A stretch of DNA of 64,000 nt, from contig NC_081406.1 in NCBI RefSeq assembly GCF_030272615.1, forward strand, positions 472,308,400-472,372,399, in the 5' to 3' direction. The translations under genes and the position numbers were made by a program. Origin of the DNA: Cryptomeria japonica (Eukaryota > Streptophyta > Pinopsida > Cupressales > Cupressaceae). The notes beneath the pieces are model-generated. The model ran no database searches and was not told where the DNA came from. It worked only from the letters and a program-made list of their open reading frames with translations. This document shows, piece after piece, positions 33,717 through 46,149 of the stretch (positions within the stretch are counted from its first letter, which is position 1; the number at the start of each line of letters is the position of its first letter).

Positions 33717-35835
33717 GTCTATTTCTAGAATCCGATTTGACAAATGATAAATTGACCAATCGAACCAAGGAGACAATCTAAGCACAAAATGACAAATATC
33801 AAGTGTTTATGCTCACTGTAAATTGACCAAGAAAATATAACAGATCTGAAAAGACATGCAAGAAGACAGCTCTGGACAGACAGAGACATAAATTCGTACA
33901 ACACCTTATACAACCCCGAACAACAATTTAGATAGGCCCATATGACAAACCAAAAATCTTGCATGACAAAAGGCATAACCTCATACGAGCTTTCTCACAG
34001 AACTAGATGACAAAAGATGACACAAAACTCTCTGCTATACTAAATTGACTCGTACGACAATTCCCACTGGACCAGACGATAAAAGATGACATAAAATTCT
34101 CTGCTAAGATGACTCATACGACAATTCTCACTAGACCAGACAATAAACTAGATGCTTCGTATGACAAACTAACAAACTCGTACGACTGAGGGCAGAACAG
34201 AGACAAAAATTTTGTTTGGATAGATTTTTTATCAATGAACTTTGATGTTTTGCTTCTATTTTCCAGTTTTAGATGTTTGATTTTCTATTTTAGGGATGAA
34301 GACACAACAAACATGTGATATGATAAGTGACCTCAAGCACAGCATGCTAAATCCTAAGGTAGTTGGCTGAGAGAGAAAACCTTTGCTTGTAAACTTAGGT
34401 ACACACCCAATAGCTAATCAAAATAAGATCGTTGAGTCTCACGCAATGGATTCTCAACACCGTATTATCTGAATCCAAACACTAATGGGGGCATGATATG
34501 GCAAGTATCTTGGGAGAGTTACTATCTCTCTTGCACAAAGATTATCCCCCTTTCGAAGGGCAATCGGGTAGCTTCTAATTCTAATTAGAACTAGTATGGG
34601 ATCCGTTTGACGCGTTGGGGTATAAACTCAATTAAGAGGTCTCCCAGCCTTGAAAACCAAGGTTTTCTATACCTAAAGGTACGAAGGAGAGCTATTCCCG
34701 AGCACTATCGTTGACTTGATTTTTATCAAATCACGTTTATTTTAAAGTGGGTTGGACTACTTAGTTAGAAGATAGTCTATATTAGTATGGTCATAATGAG
34801 ATATGTGGCACATGACACTGATACTCATATGGCACCACATAGGTCCCCTTGTCTAAACTCCTCATGAAGGGTAGGGCCACTTTCAGTAGGAAGGTGTTTG
34901 AGACACTATTGGTCTATGGTTGGAGGTGTAGTACTCGGATGATGCTCTCCCTCCTATAGTTGACTAGCTAAGGCTTGCAAGTCAGATTTAGTACTTTCCT
35001 AGCAGGTATATCTGGTAAATTTTATTTATGTCAAGTTTTGTATCATGGTTTTTAATTAAATAGAAAAATAAAATATTTTCTTTCATAATGTTTTCTGATA
35101 AGAATTTTAAATCATTTTATTGAAAATATATTTATGTTTTGAAAAAAAAATGTTGTGTTTTTACTGCCATTGTGAAATTTAGCTTGTGTGAAAGTATTTA
35201 TTTTCTAATAGTTTAGGTTTTGGGTTCATTACAAATGATTAGTTGAAATGATTGACTAAATTTATTATAGATTTAGTTGATAATGTAATGTGCTTAGGTA
35301 ATTCCTTCATGTGTTGATGCAATTGCTACCCTTTGAATCAGATCTGCTCTTTAAGTATTTCTCTTGAATGAAACGGGTTTATGCATGTAATGGAGTAAAT
35401 TTGCTACCTCAAGGATGATGAATCCTTGATAACAAACTATCCTTCTGATACCTCCTCGAACTAGCGCTAGGATGAGCTAGGGGATAACAGAGTTAAGCAA
35501 GAAGTGTCAGAAAGCCAAGAGGACTCTCTGGACAACTCTGCAGAGCCTCTGTCCTCGGGACGAGCACACAAAGCTAGGGCATCGGCGTGATGCGCTATCA
35601 TCCTATACAAACAAAGTGCAAAGTTCGAGTAGAAAGCTCTGGATGCACTAACAGAATGTATTAACTAATAAAAAGGTATTAAGATAGAGCGATAACATAG
35701 AACACAAGGCTAAACCAAGAGATAAAAAGGAGTGAGAGAATGTTACCGATGGTCCATGCTATGAAGCCTCCTACAAGATAATACTTTCCTCATGATAGTG
35801 TACCTACACACATGCAAGAGAGAAAATGTTGGGGG
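33717..35835 (+). other. Unassigned stretch right of the copia element
   Basis: No coding domain was recognised. The first part, about 33720-34200, is unusually rich in TACGACAA and GACAAA-type words and includes an imperfect repeat. The segment 35440-35700 is GC-richer and ends at the family A insertion site. By the TSD it was contiguous with the sequence left of 26953 before the copia insertion, so part of it may belong to the gypsy 5' region. Confidence 0.35.
33994..34160 (+). repeat. Imperfect 64-69 bp tandem repeat, about 2.5 units
   Basis: Units start near 33994, 34063 and 34127. They share CTCAC or CCCACT, GA-C-AGA, ATAAA and CTCTGCTA followed by TGACTC(G/A)TACGACAATT. Confidence 0.6.
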
Positions 35836-36610
35836 TGTTAGGATTCCCAAAGATACTGAGAGGGGGGTGAATCAGTATCTTGCCGATTAATAGATTTCCT
35901 AATCTTATTAAACAAATTGCATTCCAAGACAGTGTACCGATAAACCATAAATAATGTAGTAAATAAGATCAATAACCACAACATAGAAAGCACACCATAA
36001 CACAATATTTTTAATGAGGAAACCCGGTGTGGGAAAAACCTCAATGGGATTTGTAACCCACAATATTCACTCACTGGCCAATAAATGAATATTACTTACA
36101 ATAGGGGCTTGCATATGCAGGCACATGCAGGAAGGCCAACTGCCTAAAGCTCACTACTTAATTAAAAAAGGGAAGTATCACTGACTTACGGTATGGATTA
36201 TGCAAATCCAATATCATGTATTGCTTTGGTTCAACATCTGCTATGCCAGGTTCAGTACCATTTTAAGCTCATACAACTTCCATAAAACTTATTCCAAAAT
36301 CTGCCTTAATATTCACATGTTCGCTTCTGCCTATTACATTCTATATATAAATGATCCTACAAGATCTCATACTTATATGAGTCCTATTACAATTCACCTT
36401 GTTGGCTTACACAAATATTTTATAATTAAATACAAAATATAATGAACAAAATCCTGTCGGCTGGGGTGTTGGTAAGCATCTTTGTCGTTGTTGTTGTCGC
36501 TGCCTGTGCCTGTGCTAGTGTCTGCCAGTGCCATAGGATTGTAAGGTTGCCATCAATGAAAATACCTTCAATCACCTACAATTTCTCATTGGAGTGTGCA
36601 TTTGCCAACA
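35836..36610 (-). repeat. 3' LTR of copy A2
   Basis: TGTTAGGATTCCC to GCCAACA on the plus strand, 775 bp. The polypurine tract (ATCTCCCCCTTTG on the plus strand) lies at 36611-36623, and further CCCC-rich tracts at about 36719 and 36770 match the multiple tracts of A1. Confidence 0.85.
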
Positions 36611-36828
36611 ATCTCCCCCTTTGGCATTAATGGCAACACTCATGAGAAAAAGTCAAAATTGTATCCAAAATGTGTTGTCAAAAAATCTGTCAAAACTGTG
36701 TGCTCCAAAACTGTGTGCTCCCCTTGAGCAGATGATCTCTTCTACCAATCATTTTTCTCATTCCACTACTCCCCCTTTGGCATCAATGACAAAGGTTGTC
36801 AATTAATGTCAATTGAGTGTAGTTCTTG

Positions 36829-39800
36829 TCAAGATCCCTGTAACCAGTGGGTTACAATCTGATATAGATCCGCTAATGCAAAATTCAAGCTGTTAGTGAA
36901 CCTCTCACTAGCCTTCAATGTTCCTTCTATCCTTTGGATGGTACCAGTGAGTATGTGCATTTTCTCTTCTAGTGTCTTAAGTCCAGGAATAAGAGCCTCT
37001 GAAATCTCTTTTCTCAAGGAGATGAGGATGTCTAGTTTCAGACCTAGTGTACATTTGAGTTCCTTAGCCTCGTATTTTATACTTTCCTTCTCCTTCTCCA
37101 ATTTCTCAAGTTTCTCCTCAAAAACTTTTATCTCTTTCTCTATTACCGATAAGGGTTCTGATGAACCAATGAGATTGTCAACTATATCATTTATTTCCTT
37201 TTGTACTATGTTGATTTCCTTGTTGATATCCACTGTCAGAAGATCAGTATTGTAGGTGTCTCTGTCCAACTCCTTAAATTCCGTTAAAGTTTTGTTTAGT
37301 GCCGATAGGAGGGTGTCATTGTGTTCCGTGCACTTTTTTATTGTCTCTTCAAAGAATTTTTCTTTTTCCTTATTCATTTTCTCACTGAATGTCTCCTCAT
37401 TAATATGATCAACTGTCAAAAGAGTGTCGATGATGTACTTAGACAATGTGTCTAGTTGACTCAAAGAATCTTTATTTTCCACATTGCACTTAGGTGCAAT
37501 CAGTTTCAATAAAGGAATTATATCATCAATAGCCTTATATGCCTGTGCATTACACTCTGTGATTTTCTTGATGGAATCCAATAATACCTCTGTTACATTT
37601 GTCGGTCTGAATTCTGTTAAGGAGGAACTAGATGACTGTCCAACTGCCTTAACAATCTGCAATCCGCTGGTGTGAGTAACCTCTTTGCTTATGTTGACCT
37701 CTGGGAGGTCGGTTTGAGTCTGCATTTCTACTAGAAAAGGTTTAGGTTTCTCAGCTATTTTTGGTGGCACTGTCTCTGTCTGAACCTTTTCCTCTTCATG
37801 TTTCTCAAAATGTACCTCTATCGGTTCCTCTGTGCTTTCCACTGTCCATTTCTTTGATTGCATCTCAATGTTAACTACCGTGTTTCTATATGTACCTCTG
37901 AACTATCTACTACCAGTATCTCAATAGATTTATCAATAGTCGGTTGCTCAGTAGGTTTTTCAATGTGTACATTAGTGGTATCTATCTTTCCAGTATCTAG
38001 GGGATCAGTTGATTGTTCAGTATGTGTTTCAATCCCAAACTCAACGTTTCCAACTGTATCCTCAATATTTGTCTCAACTATAATGTTTTATGTTGATGGC
38101 TCAGTTGCCACATCTCTCTTCTCAGTTTTTTCCTTATCAACCACAATGTTGACTTCTTGTGTGTCAATATTCATGGTATACAACACCTCTGAATTAGGAT
38201 TGGTGTCTTCATGTGTTGTCTCCATACTCTCAACATTATCTGTTACCCGTGGTGAATCAATAGTTTGTGTCGGTGGAGTATCAGAAGATGGTGGGGGAAA
38301 GTTAATGTGTTACTTTTATGCTCAGAGGACCACCTACCTTGCCTTTACCTTTATCTTTTTCCTTTTGATAAACTTTGAAAGTCTTTGGTCATTTAATTTC
38401 TTCTTTCTTTTCCTTCTCTACAAAGAAGATATCACATTTGTCTGTTGTCTCTTTAGTGATCTCATTTACTTTGCCAGCCATTAATGCTACATGTCAGTGA
38501 CCAGTGGAAAATATAGTCCTATTTGCTTCACTTATTAGTTCATCAATCTCTTCTGTTGATCTTACTAGGTGAACTACAAGTAGTTTCTCTATCTTTATCT
38601 TCTTGTCCAGTTCAACAATTGTTAACCTTTTTGCATGTAACCTTCTGTACAAGTCACTAGGTAGATCATCTACAACTTCTATCAAAAATTTCTTATAAAT
38701 ATCTAAGTGTAGAATAACACTATTTTCTATGCTTTCCTTTTCTTAATTGCTAAAAGTATTATACAACTTGCTAACATTTGACAAGTTACCATCTTCAGTT
38801 ATTTTATTCAAAAGGTTGTCTAAGGGAGGGACAACTTGTTTTTCCTTTTTCTTTCTTGGGGTCATTTTCCTTGTCGGAGGCCTTACTGCCTGTTGTTTCT
38901 GTCTTGTTCTCTTGGGAGAAGGTGAGGGTACTGGTAAGGGTTTTATTTTTCTTACTACCCTTTTAAATTCAGCTGGTATTTCACTGTTAGAGGAGGTACC
39001 AACCGGTGAAAGATGTGTTTCTAGTCGTAGTCCTTCCAATTCACTTTCCTTAATACTAGTTGTATTCAATATATCTTCCTTGATTTCTTTTGCTTGTCTA
39101 GTTGCCTTTCTAATTGTCTGTTTTGTTTTCTTTATTTATTTATGTGATTGAACTTTTCTTTCAATGGTTTCTGCATTTCCAAATACTTCTTTTGTTGGTT
39201 CTTTAGGGGCTTCTAGAAGGGCTTTTGCATAAGTTTCTATTATGTTTTCATTTGCCTCATAACCCATCTCTATAACCCAAACTGTCCTTCTTTATAACAA
39301 AACATATCTCTTTTTGATATTTATCAACTATGGATTGAGATAGTCATTCCCTATTTTTCATTCTAGCCTTCAGTGCCTGAAAGTGTTCAATTATGTTCTT
39401 CTCCCTATCATCCCCCATGTTATTAAGAATATCCAAAAGTTGTTTTCCTACCAGAATGTCAAATCCAAAATCCTTTCTACCAATACCAGGAGCTTCCGTG
39501 GTGATATACAACATTAGACATACAAGTAGGTTACCAAATCTGAATGTGCCTTTCTTGTCACCCTTAATTTTCTTCAGATTGTCTATTAGCTCATCTTTTA
39601 AACACTCACATATGTCAATCTTTGCATTACTATTTACTAAGTCATAAGCACTCTTGATACATAAACTAGAAACAGAGTTTAATCTGTTGGCATGTGTAGC
39701 TTTATATCCAAGAATCATGCTAATGAATCTTACATTGATATCCTTTACATCATTGACTCTTAAGGATCTCTTGTCATAGGTTGCACCAGTTAGGATCATT

Positions 39801-40240
39801 ACAGTGTCGTTTGGAACCTTTTTAGTCTTGCCAGGCCTGCTACCGGTGGAAGGTAAGCCTGTCACTACCCTAACTGCTTCTTTTGCTATCTTATGAATGA
39901 AATCTAGCCAAAAGAACTCCCCATGAACTCTCCTCAATACAATCCTTATAACCTCTTTGGGAAAATCAGGAATGCTAAGTATCTCCACAAAACCTAAGGT
40001 TTCAACTATCTTGTGTTCCAATTTTACATTACCATTTTCATCACATATTACTATCCTATACATGTTCATAATCTCATCACCACCTAGTTCTTCAATATGA
40101 CAATGTATGTAAATTCTAGGATCCTCAACATAAGCAACTCCTTTGGGTATTTTGGAAAATTCTCCTAGGGTATCATCCTTCTTTGCTACTTCGAGAATGA
40201 TTTTAAATATGGGCCTAGGGCATTTAATCACTTCAATGAT
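36829..40240 (-). pseudogene. ORF2 of A2, start codon deleted
   Basis: The frame opens near 40240 at IIEVIKCPRPIF, which matches A1 from about codon 16. The first codons, including ATG, are deleted. The N-terminal domain (39344-40231) has RVHGEFFWLDFIHKIAKEAV and GLPSTGSRPGKTKKV. It is interrupted by AGA to TGA after MKNRE (39344), then continues through the basic middle (38743-39069, SPKRTRQKQQAVRPP and KMTPRKKK), a helical segment and the C-terminal coil (36829-37863, with LVEMQTQTDLPEV and TEFRPTNVTEVLLDS). It ends IVTHWLQGS. Stops also occur near 38743, 38290 and 38086. The role is unknown. Confidence 0.65.
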
Positions 40241-40540
40241 TATAAATACTTTAATCTGCCTTTAGGTTTGAATGCTTGAATGATTTTCTTCACTTCTCAT
40301 TGTGGATGCCTTCGCTCAGGTTTTTCACGCTCTAAGGAAATTTGAATTCTCGGTGAATGAAAAAGAGTGAAAAACACTTTCTTTATAATGTCATTTCCTT
40401 CAACTACCACATTAAATGTCTATCAGTTAAGTGAAACTTAACTCATCTGCCGGTAAAGAAGTAATTCAACTTCTCACCATCAACCGAGGGTAAACTAGCA
40501 TGTTTTTCAATTTTTTGCCATACCCCCAAGGGATTTCTTT
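40241..40540 (-). other. ORF1-ORF2 spacer of A2
   Basis: Non-coding, about 300 bp, homologous to 5753-6114 in A1, including the TTTTTCATTCACCGAGAATTC and GGCAGATTAAAGTATTTATA parts. It shows that the A1 spacer is ancestral and not a private deletion of pol. Confidence 0.5.
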
Positions 40541-41653
40541 TCAGTTAGATGAAGAATATCCTATCGGTGGAGTGATGCTTTGTTCTATCGGTGAAGGAAT
40601 AGCTTCATTAACATTCTGATCTGACTTTCTAATCCATTGTTTTGAAAATTCTTTCTTTACTTCTTCAACCCTCTCTTTACCTTTCAAACTGGGTCCTTTG
40701 TTATTTGCCGGTGATGCCTTACTTCTATAAATTTTTGCAATATGTCCAATCTTGTTACAAGCATAACAAGTCACATTATTTTTCTGAATAGCTTTTCCAT
40801 ATCCTATGCTGGTATGTGTTGTGCATTGATTAGATAAGTGTCCAAATCTTCCACAAACATAACATCTTACATTCATTTTGCAGTTTTTTGAATCATGACC
40901 AATTTTGTTGCATTTAGAACATTGACCGGTGGGTTCATTGGTGTTCTGATAGTTTCTAGATCTACACTGATTTTCTCTATGACCATACTTTTTATAGTTA
41001 AAGCATTTCCCATTAAATTTGTAGGCATTAGGTTGTCTTACCAGTTTATTGTGATCATGATTGTTTGCAGTACCAGAGCTTTCACCAACTTCAAAGTTGA
41101 GACCATTAGTATCTCCATTAGGTTATTGATTTTTCAGCATGTCATCAAGTTCTTCTGAGCTTTTCTTGAATTTCTCCTTGTATTGATTTGTAGTAGCCAA
41201 CTCATTTTCTATGAAATCTTTCTGTCTCATGAGTTCAGTTTTATCATGCTCCAAGTGAATCATATATGTCTTCAACATATCATTTGCATGATTGAGTCTT
41301 AGATTTTCATTTCTAGCATCATTTATTCTCCTAGTCAAGTCATCTTCATTCTCCTTTCAGTCTTCAATGTCTTTTCAAAACCTCATAGTCATATCTTGCA
41401 TCTCATTCCTCAAGGTCATGTTTTCTTGCTTCATCTTTCTTACAAGATCATTAAGAGTTTATTTTTCATCATCATCACTCTGTATCTTCTCATGAAGTTC
41501 TCTTCTTTTGTTCCTATCAATAGTGAGATTTTCTTGAAGTCCTTGAAAGATTTCCTGTGCAGCCTTCAAATCATCTTCAAGTTTCATATTTTTCAACTTT
41601 TCTGCATCATAATCTACAAGAGCTATTTTGAATTGCTTTCTTAGGTTTTCCAT
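40541..41653 (-). pseudogene. Gag-like ORF1 of A2
   Basis: The minus-strand ATG at 41653 gives MENLRKQFKIALVDYDAEK, then a coiled coil to about 41110 (including MLKTYMIHLEHDKTELMRQK). The knuckles are CFNYKKYGHRENQC (second Cys to Tyr), CSKCNKIGHDSKNC, CYVCGRFGHLSNQC and CYACNKIGHIAKIY (last Cys to Tyr). The tail ends IGYSSSN at 40541. Stops lie near 41459, 41358 and 41123. The two Cys to Tyr changes are G to A transitions at TGT on the coding strand. Confidence 0.75.
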
Positions 41654-41710
41654 TTGTACTGGTGTCAGAATCTTCCTCAAGTTGTTAGGCTTTTGAAAAT
41701 AGAGGACCGA

Positions 41711-41723
41711 GCTCTAATACCAA
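41711..41723 (-). promoter_or_regulatory. Primer-binding site of A2 (mutated)
   Basis: On the minus strand this reads TTGGTATTAGAGC, one change (C to T) from the tRNA-iMet PBS of the other copies. Confidence 0.8.
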
Positions 41724-41724
41724 T

Positions 41725-42479
41725 TGTTAGGATTCCCAAAGATACTGAGAGGGGGGGGTGAATCAATATCTTGCCAATTAGCAGATTTACTAATCTTATT
41801 AAACAAATTGCATTCCAAGACAGTGTACTAGTAAACCAAAAATAATGTAGTAAATAAGATCAATAACCACAACATAGAAAGCACACCATAACATAATTTT
41901 TTTAACAAGAAAACTCGATGTGGGAAAAACCTCGGTGGGATTTGTGACCCATAATATTCACTCACTGGCCAATAAATGAATATTACTTACAATAGGTGCC
42001 TGCACATGCAAGCACATGCAGGAAGGCCAACTGCCTAAAGCTCATTGCTTAATTACAAAAGGGAAGTCTCACTGACTTACAAAATGGATTATGCAAATCC
42101 AATATCATGTACTGCTTCGGTTCAACATCTGCTATGCTAGGTTTAGTATCGATTTAAGCTCATTCAACTTTCATAAACCTTATTCCAAAATCTGCCTTAA
42201 TATTCGCATGTTCGCATCTTCCTATTACATTCTATACATAAATGATCCTACAAGATCTCATACTTATATTAGTCCTATTGCAATTCACCTTGTCGGCTTA
42301 CAAAAAGATTTAATAATTAAATACAAAATATAATAAACAAAATCCTATCGGCTGGGGTGTCAGTAACCATCTTTGTCATTGCCACTACCGCTGCCTGTGC
42401 CATAGGATTGTAAGGTTGCCATCAATGATAATATCTTCAATCACCTACAATTTCTCATTGGAGTGTGCATTTGCCAACA
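41725..42479 (-). repeat. 5' LTR of copy A2
   Basis: TGTTAGGATTCCC to GCCAACA on the plus strand, 755 bp. It is close to 35836-36610, including the CAAATTGCATTCCAAGACAG block. The 3' LTR has extra copies of a GTGCC-type run near 36500 that are missing here. Confidence 0.85.
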
Positions 42480-45400
42480 TGGGGTTGTGTTTTGGAGATT
42501 TCCTAAGTCAAACCCCCGTTTTGGTGTTTCCACCTCCATGAACAACCCAAGAAGCCACATGAATAATAAAGTGATAAAGATAATTAAAAGATGCAACAAG
42601 AGATTCATGAAAGGTATTGGAAAATGAAAGAGAGAGATCAAGGAAACTCCCCTTCCATAAACAATTGTTGGAAATGCTAGCATAGAGTGCTTGAAATGTT
42701 ACAACAATGGTAATTCTTGTAGAATGTTGTCCAAAGATAACCTCCAAGAGCTTCAACCTGCAAAAGATCATCAACTTGCTAAGAGAATCCCCCAAATACC
42801 TTTGAAATTGATAGATAAAGGTCCTGAAAAGAAATTGGACGTCGGTGGGTGCATACAGAGGCATTACGATTCCTTCTGAGTGCAAGCGTAATGCTCAAAT
42901 GGCCACCTATGGACTATCAGATTCACGGGACACTATTGTGTCATGCAGACGTCTCTACACTGTGTTTGTGTCCTTGAAGGTGATAGGTTGGTGGCGTTGG
43001 TGATACTTTTGCCAGAGCTGACAAAGATGGTTTAAGTGGACAAAAGGATAGGATGGTGAAGCCTGACCTCTGATGACATGGAGGAAGGCACCATTTGTCA
43101 CATTAATCACAAGGGATAATATTTTTGACACTACAATGCAAAAATGTGATAATGATAGATCAATGAAATGAATTGAGAGAGATGCCTTATACAAGGATTT
43201 AATAATAAAATCACTTTTAGGATGACTTAGAATTATCGTATTTTTGCATGGAGCTAGTTTTCAATGGGATAGGACCGTCTTATTCTCCTCCAAAAATTAG
43301 GGGCAAAAAGTGTAGGATCGGGATGCATTTCTCAACACAGTCTAAACAATTTTATCCTGACTTTTTAGGAATGCAAAATAATAGGGTTATAATGCTGAAA
43401 TTAATTTTGTGTGACAATATATAATGTTTAGATGGGGGAAATGTGTCTAGAGATATAGAATAAGGTAGGATATATGATAAATCGTGATAAGAAAAGATAA
43501 ATGGTACACCTAGAAATAAGGGCCTAAAGAAGAATGTGATGATGTATTAAAGTAGAATAAGACTCATAATATTGAATTAAATATTAATTAATTACAATAA
43601 AGGTCTTATAATGCATAGAGAAATGGGAAATACTAAAATGGGTGCTAGGAGACTGTGAAATTGGACACCCTAATTAAAGGTGTACAATTTATGACACTAA
43701 AAATACATTCACTTCCATTCTCCACTTTTCCTCCAACACGGAAGAACCTATGTACCAGTGAACAAGCTCCTTTTTCCTCTAGGCCACCTAACTTTTTTCT
43801 TGTAGAGTAACAACACATTCAATTGTTCCTCTCAAATTTTACATCCAAGGAATTGTTTATATACAATGCCAAGAGATCCAACACCAACAAATTGAGGCAT
43901 CCAAAGAATAATTTTCACTCCAAACATCCCTGACAATTGGATTACCTCCACATAAGTTGAAAGGACACCAATTTTTTCTGCAAAAATATGCCTCCAACTT
44001 GGGCACCCAAACATGAAACATAAACATTACATTAAATATAATGAATAACATAACACCAAGACAAACCTAATGCCTCTTTCAAGTGTCCACTTGGAGAAGC
44101 CCAAAGGTCATGAATTTGTCTACTTCATACATTATTAATTATACCATTATATGCATCCATATATGGGGGAAATAATACTAAATAATTATGTCCATAACCC
44201 ACTTTTATCGTTGTTAGCGGAACCCATCACCCCTTATGAATGTTTTACAAACAATAGTGAGAATAAATATTACAAAATATTTTTTTAGTACACTCTAAGT
44301 GACTTAGGACATTTTTCAAGGGTCTTGGAATCGTGTCATAGGATTTACAAGGTAGGTGACACCTTAACCCTAATAGTTTGTGCTTGTCGATCAGTTTCAA
44401 GTGTTTGGTGTGCTTGTGTTGGTGTATAGTATGCAATTTTATGAGTTCATGGTCTATTTCTTTCCTCATCTTCATGTTCTTATCTCCATGAAAATACAAA
44501 GTATGCTTGACATATCATTTATTTTGTTAATGGTATTTTTGGTGCTTGCTTGTTTTGTTGTTTCTCTTCCTTTCATCATATTCTACACTTGGATTTTATT
44601 TGTGGGTACTTGTTTTCTAATTTTTATTTTATTTTTCTTTATGTGTTGTGTTCTCTTTTTTCCTATATCATCCTTTATTTTTTTGACCCTTCGTCAAACC
44701 TAATCCTTCACAATTACACCTAGATCAAGTCTTCATTTTTTTCTCTTTGGTTTGGTAGTTTTATTTAGTTAAAGGTCCTATAGATTTCCTAATATTTGGA
44801 AGGTTCTTTTCTATTCCTAGCATCACCAATTATTTCAAGCTTCACTTATTGATATTTCCTTTTAGAGTTTAAACTTATTTTTCTAAAGAGATAAGGGTTA
44901 TTCCCATGAATAACCCCCAACATTGACATTAAAAAAGAATAAGTTTATTGGTTGTTCAACTTATCACATACATGATCTTCAGATCAAAGCTTAAAGGGTA
45001 CATCTTTGATACCTAATTGTTAATTTTCATCCATACATCATGATTTTTTTTGACATACATATCCTTAATTTGCAAGCAAGGTGTATATTTAACAAATAAT
45101 GATTTTCAACACCAAGATTGTAAATATTTTTTTTTAATATTTTTTCCTAGTCCAAGATCATTGATTAACTATACCTTGTCAATCTTTGGGCTTCCCTATG
45201 AACTTTTGAAATTCCTTTTGGTGAAAATCAATAGGTGTTCCTTTTAAATCTTGATCCTTGATAAATATTTTTGTGTTTTTATTTTTCTAGACATTTATCA
45301 TCGACTCTCAAGTATGTGTTATAACGATCATCTTTGAAATGAGAAAATCATATGGTGAAACCTTGAACTTTAATGGATTATGATCCCCTTGTATCTTTAA

Positions 45401-46149
45401 CATAGTTTGAGCTTGAATATTTGATTCTTACATTTTAGGAATAGTCCACCCTTATGGAAAGAGATTGATGAAATTCCCAAAACTTAATCCCTAAACACAT
45501 AAATAATTGGCTAAATATGACATAAATCACTAGAGGAAGTTTAGTATGGATCAAGTGTGAATCCCAAAACCCAATGAAGATGTTGGATTAATTATTTGAA
45601 TTATGAACTATTGCAAAGATCATTTCTAATGGATATTGTGGTGAATTTGTAAGTACAATGAAAGAAGAGGATGGAAATATGAAGTACCAATATAAGGAAT
45701 AACATCCTCCCTCCAATATAATCTCTCTTTATAATGAAATTGAAGACACAAACCTTGGACATGTGGATATGGAGGAGTTCCTACAAAGAGATCACAATGA
45801 ATAAAATTGATCAATTATGGAAACATCATTGGAAAGTTTAGGGTTGATGGAAGCTATTATATTCTCTATATCTCTATAATATCCACAATTTTTCATGACC
45901 TATGCAAAACATTATAACCACAATAAGAGAAACACCATTGGACCTTCAAGAGGAGTGGTGTTTGGCATAACTCCAAACATGATTGAAAAGGTATTTGTGA
46001 TTCCTAGATATCCTCAATATAAAAGCATTAGCATAAGGCAAGTCTTGACCCATTATGAGTAAAAGAATAAATTATTCTTGAAATTTGTTAACAATCAATT
46101 GCTGCTACATCTAAGGAAGCTAGCAATCAAAATGGCTAAGGTACAACAC
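42480..46149 (+). other. Long stretch without a supported gene
   Basis: Only short ORFs without recognisable domains are seen. A hydrophobic plus-strand ORF at 44380-44703 results from T-rich sequence. 42480-43200 is somewhat GC-richer and was contiguous with 35400-35835 before A2 inserted; it could be old gene or element sequence but nothing identifies it. The rest is AT-rich. Confidence 0.4.

Larger units (their letters stand above)
35836..42479 (-). mobile_element. Family A LTR element lacking pol, copy A2 (complete)
   Basis: LTRs at 35836-36610 and 41725-42479 enclose, on the minus strand, PBS, gag-like ORF1, a spacer and ORF2, with no pol gene. Flanking 5-mers are GGGGG (35831-35835) and TGGGG (42480-42484), a 4/5 match or a G-run length change of one TSD. 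It is homologous to A1 along its length but independently damaged. Intact and broken positions differ between the copies, which lets the ancestral reading frames be inferred. Confidence 0.85.

Noticed and set aside
33725-33976. Minus-strand ORF in the segment right of the copia element
   Set aside because: Cys-, Leu- and Phe-rich sequence antisense to an A/C-rich stretch; nothing supports coding.
37858-38484. Plus-strand ORF of about 208 codons opposite A2 ORF2
   Set aside because: Antisense of the acidic, Thr/Glu-rich part of ORF2, rich in Ser and Val by composition only.
44380-44703. Plus-strand ORF of about 107 codons with many hydrophobic residues, like a membrane protein
   Set aside because: The stretch is T-rich and yields Phe, Leu and Val by composition; there is no signal of selection, no domain and no nearby gene structure.
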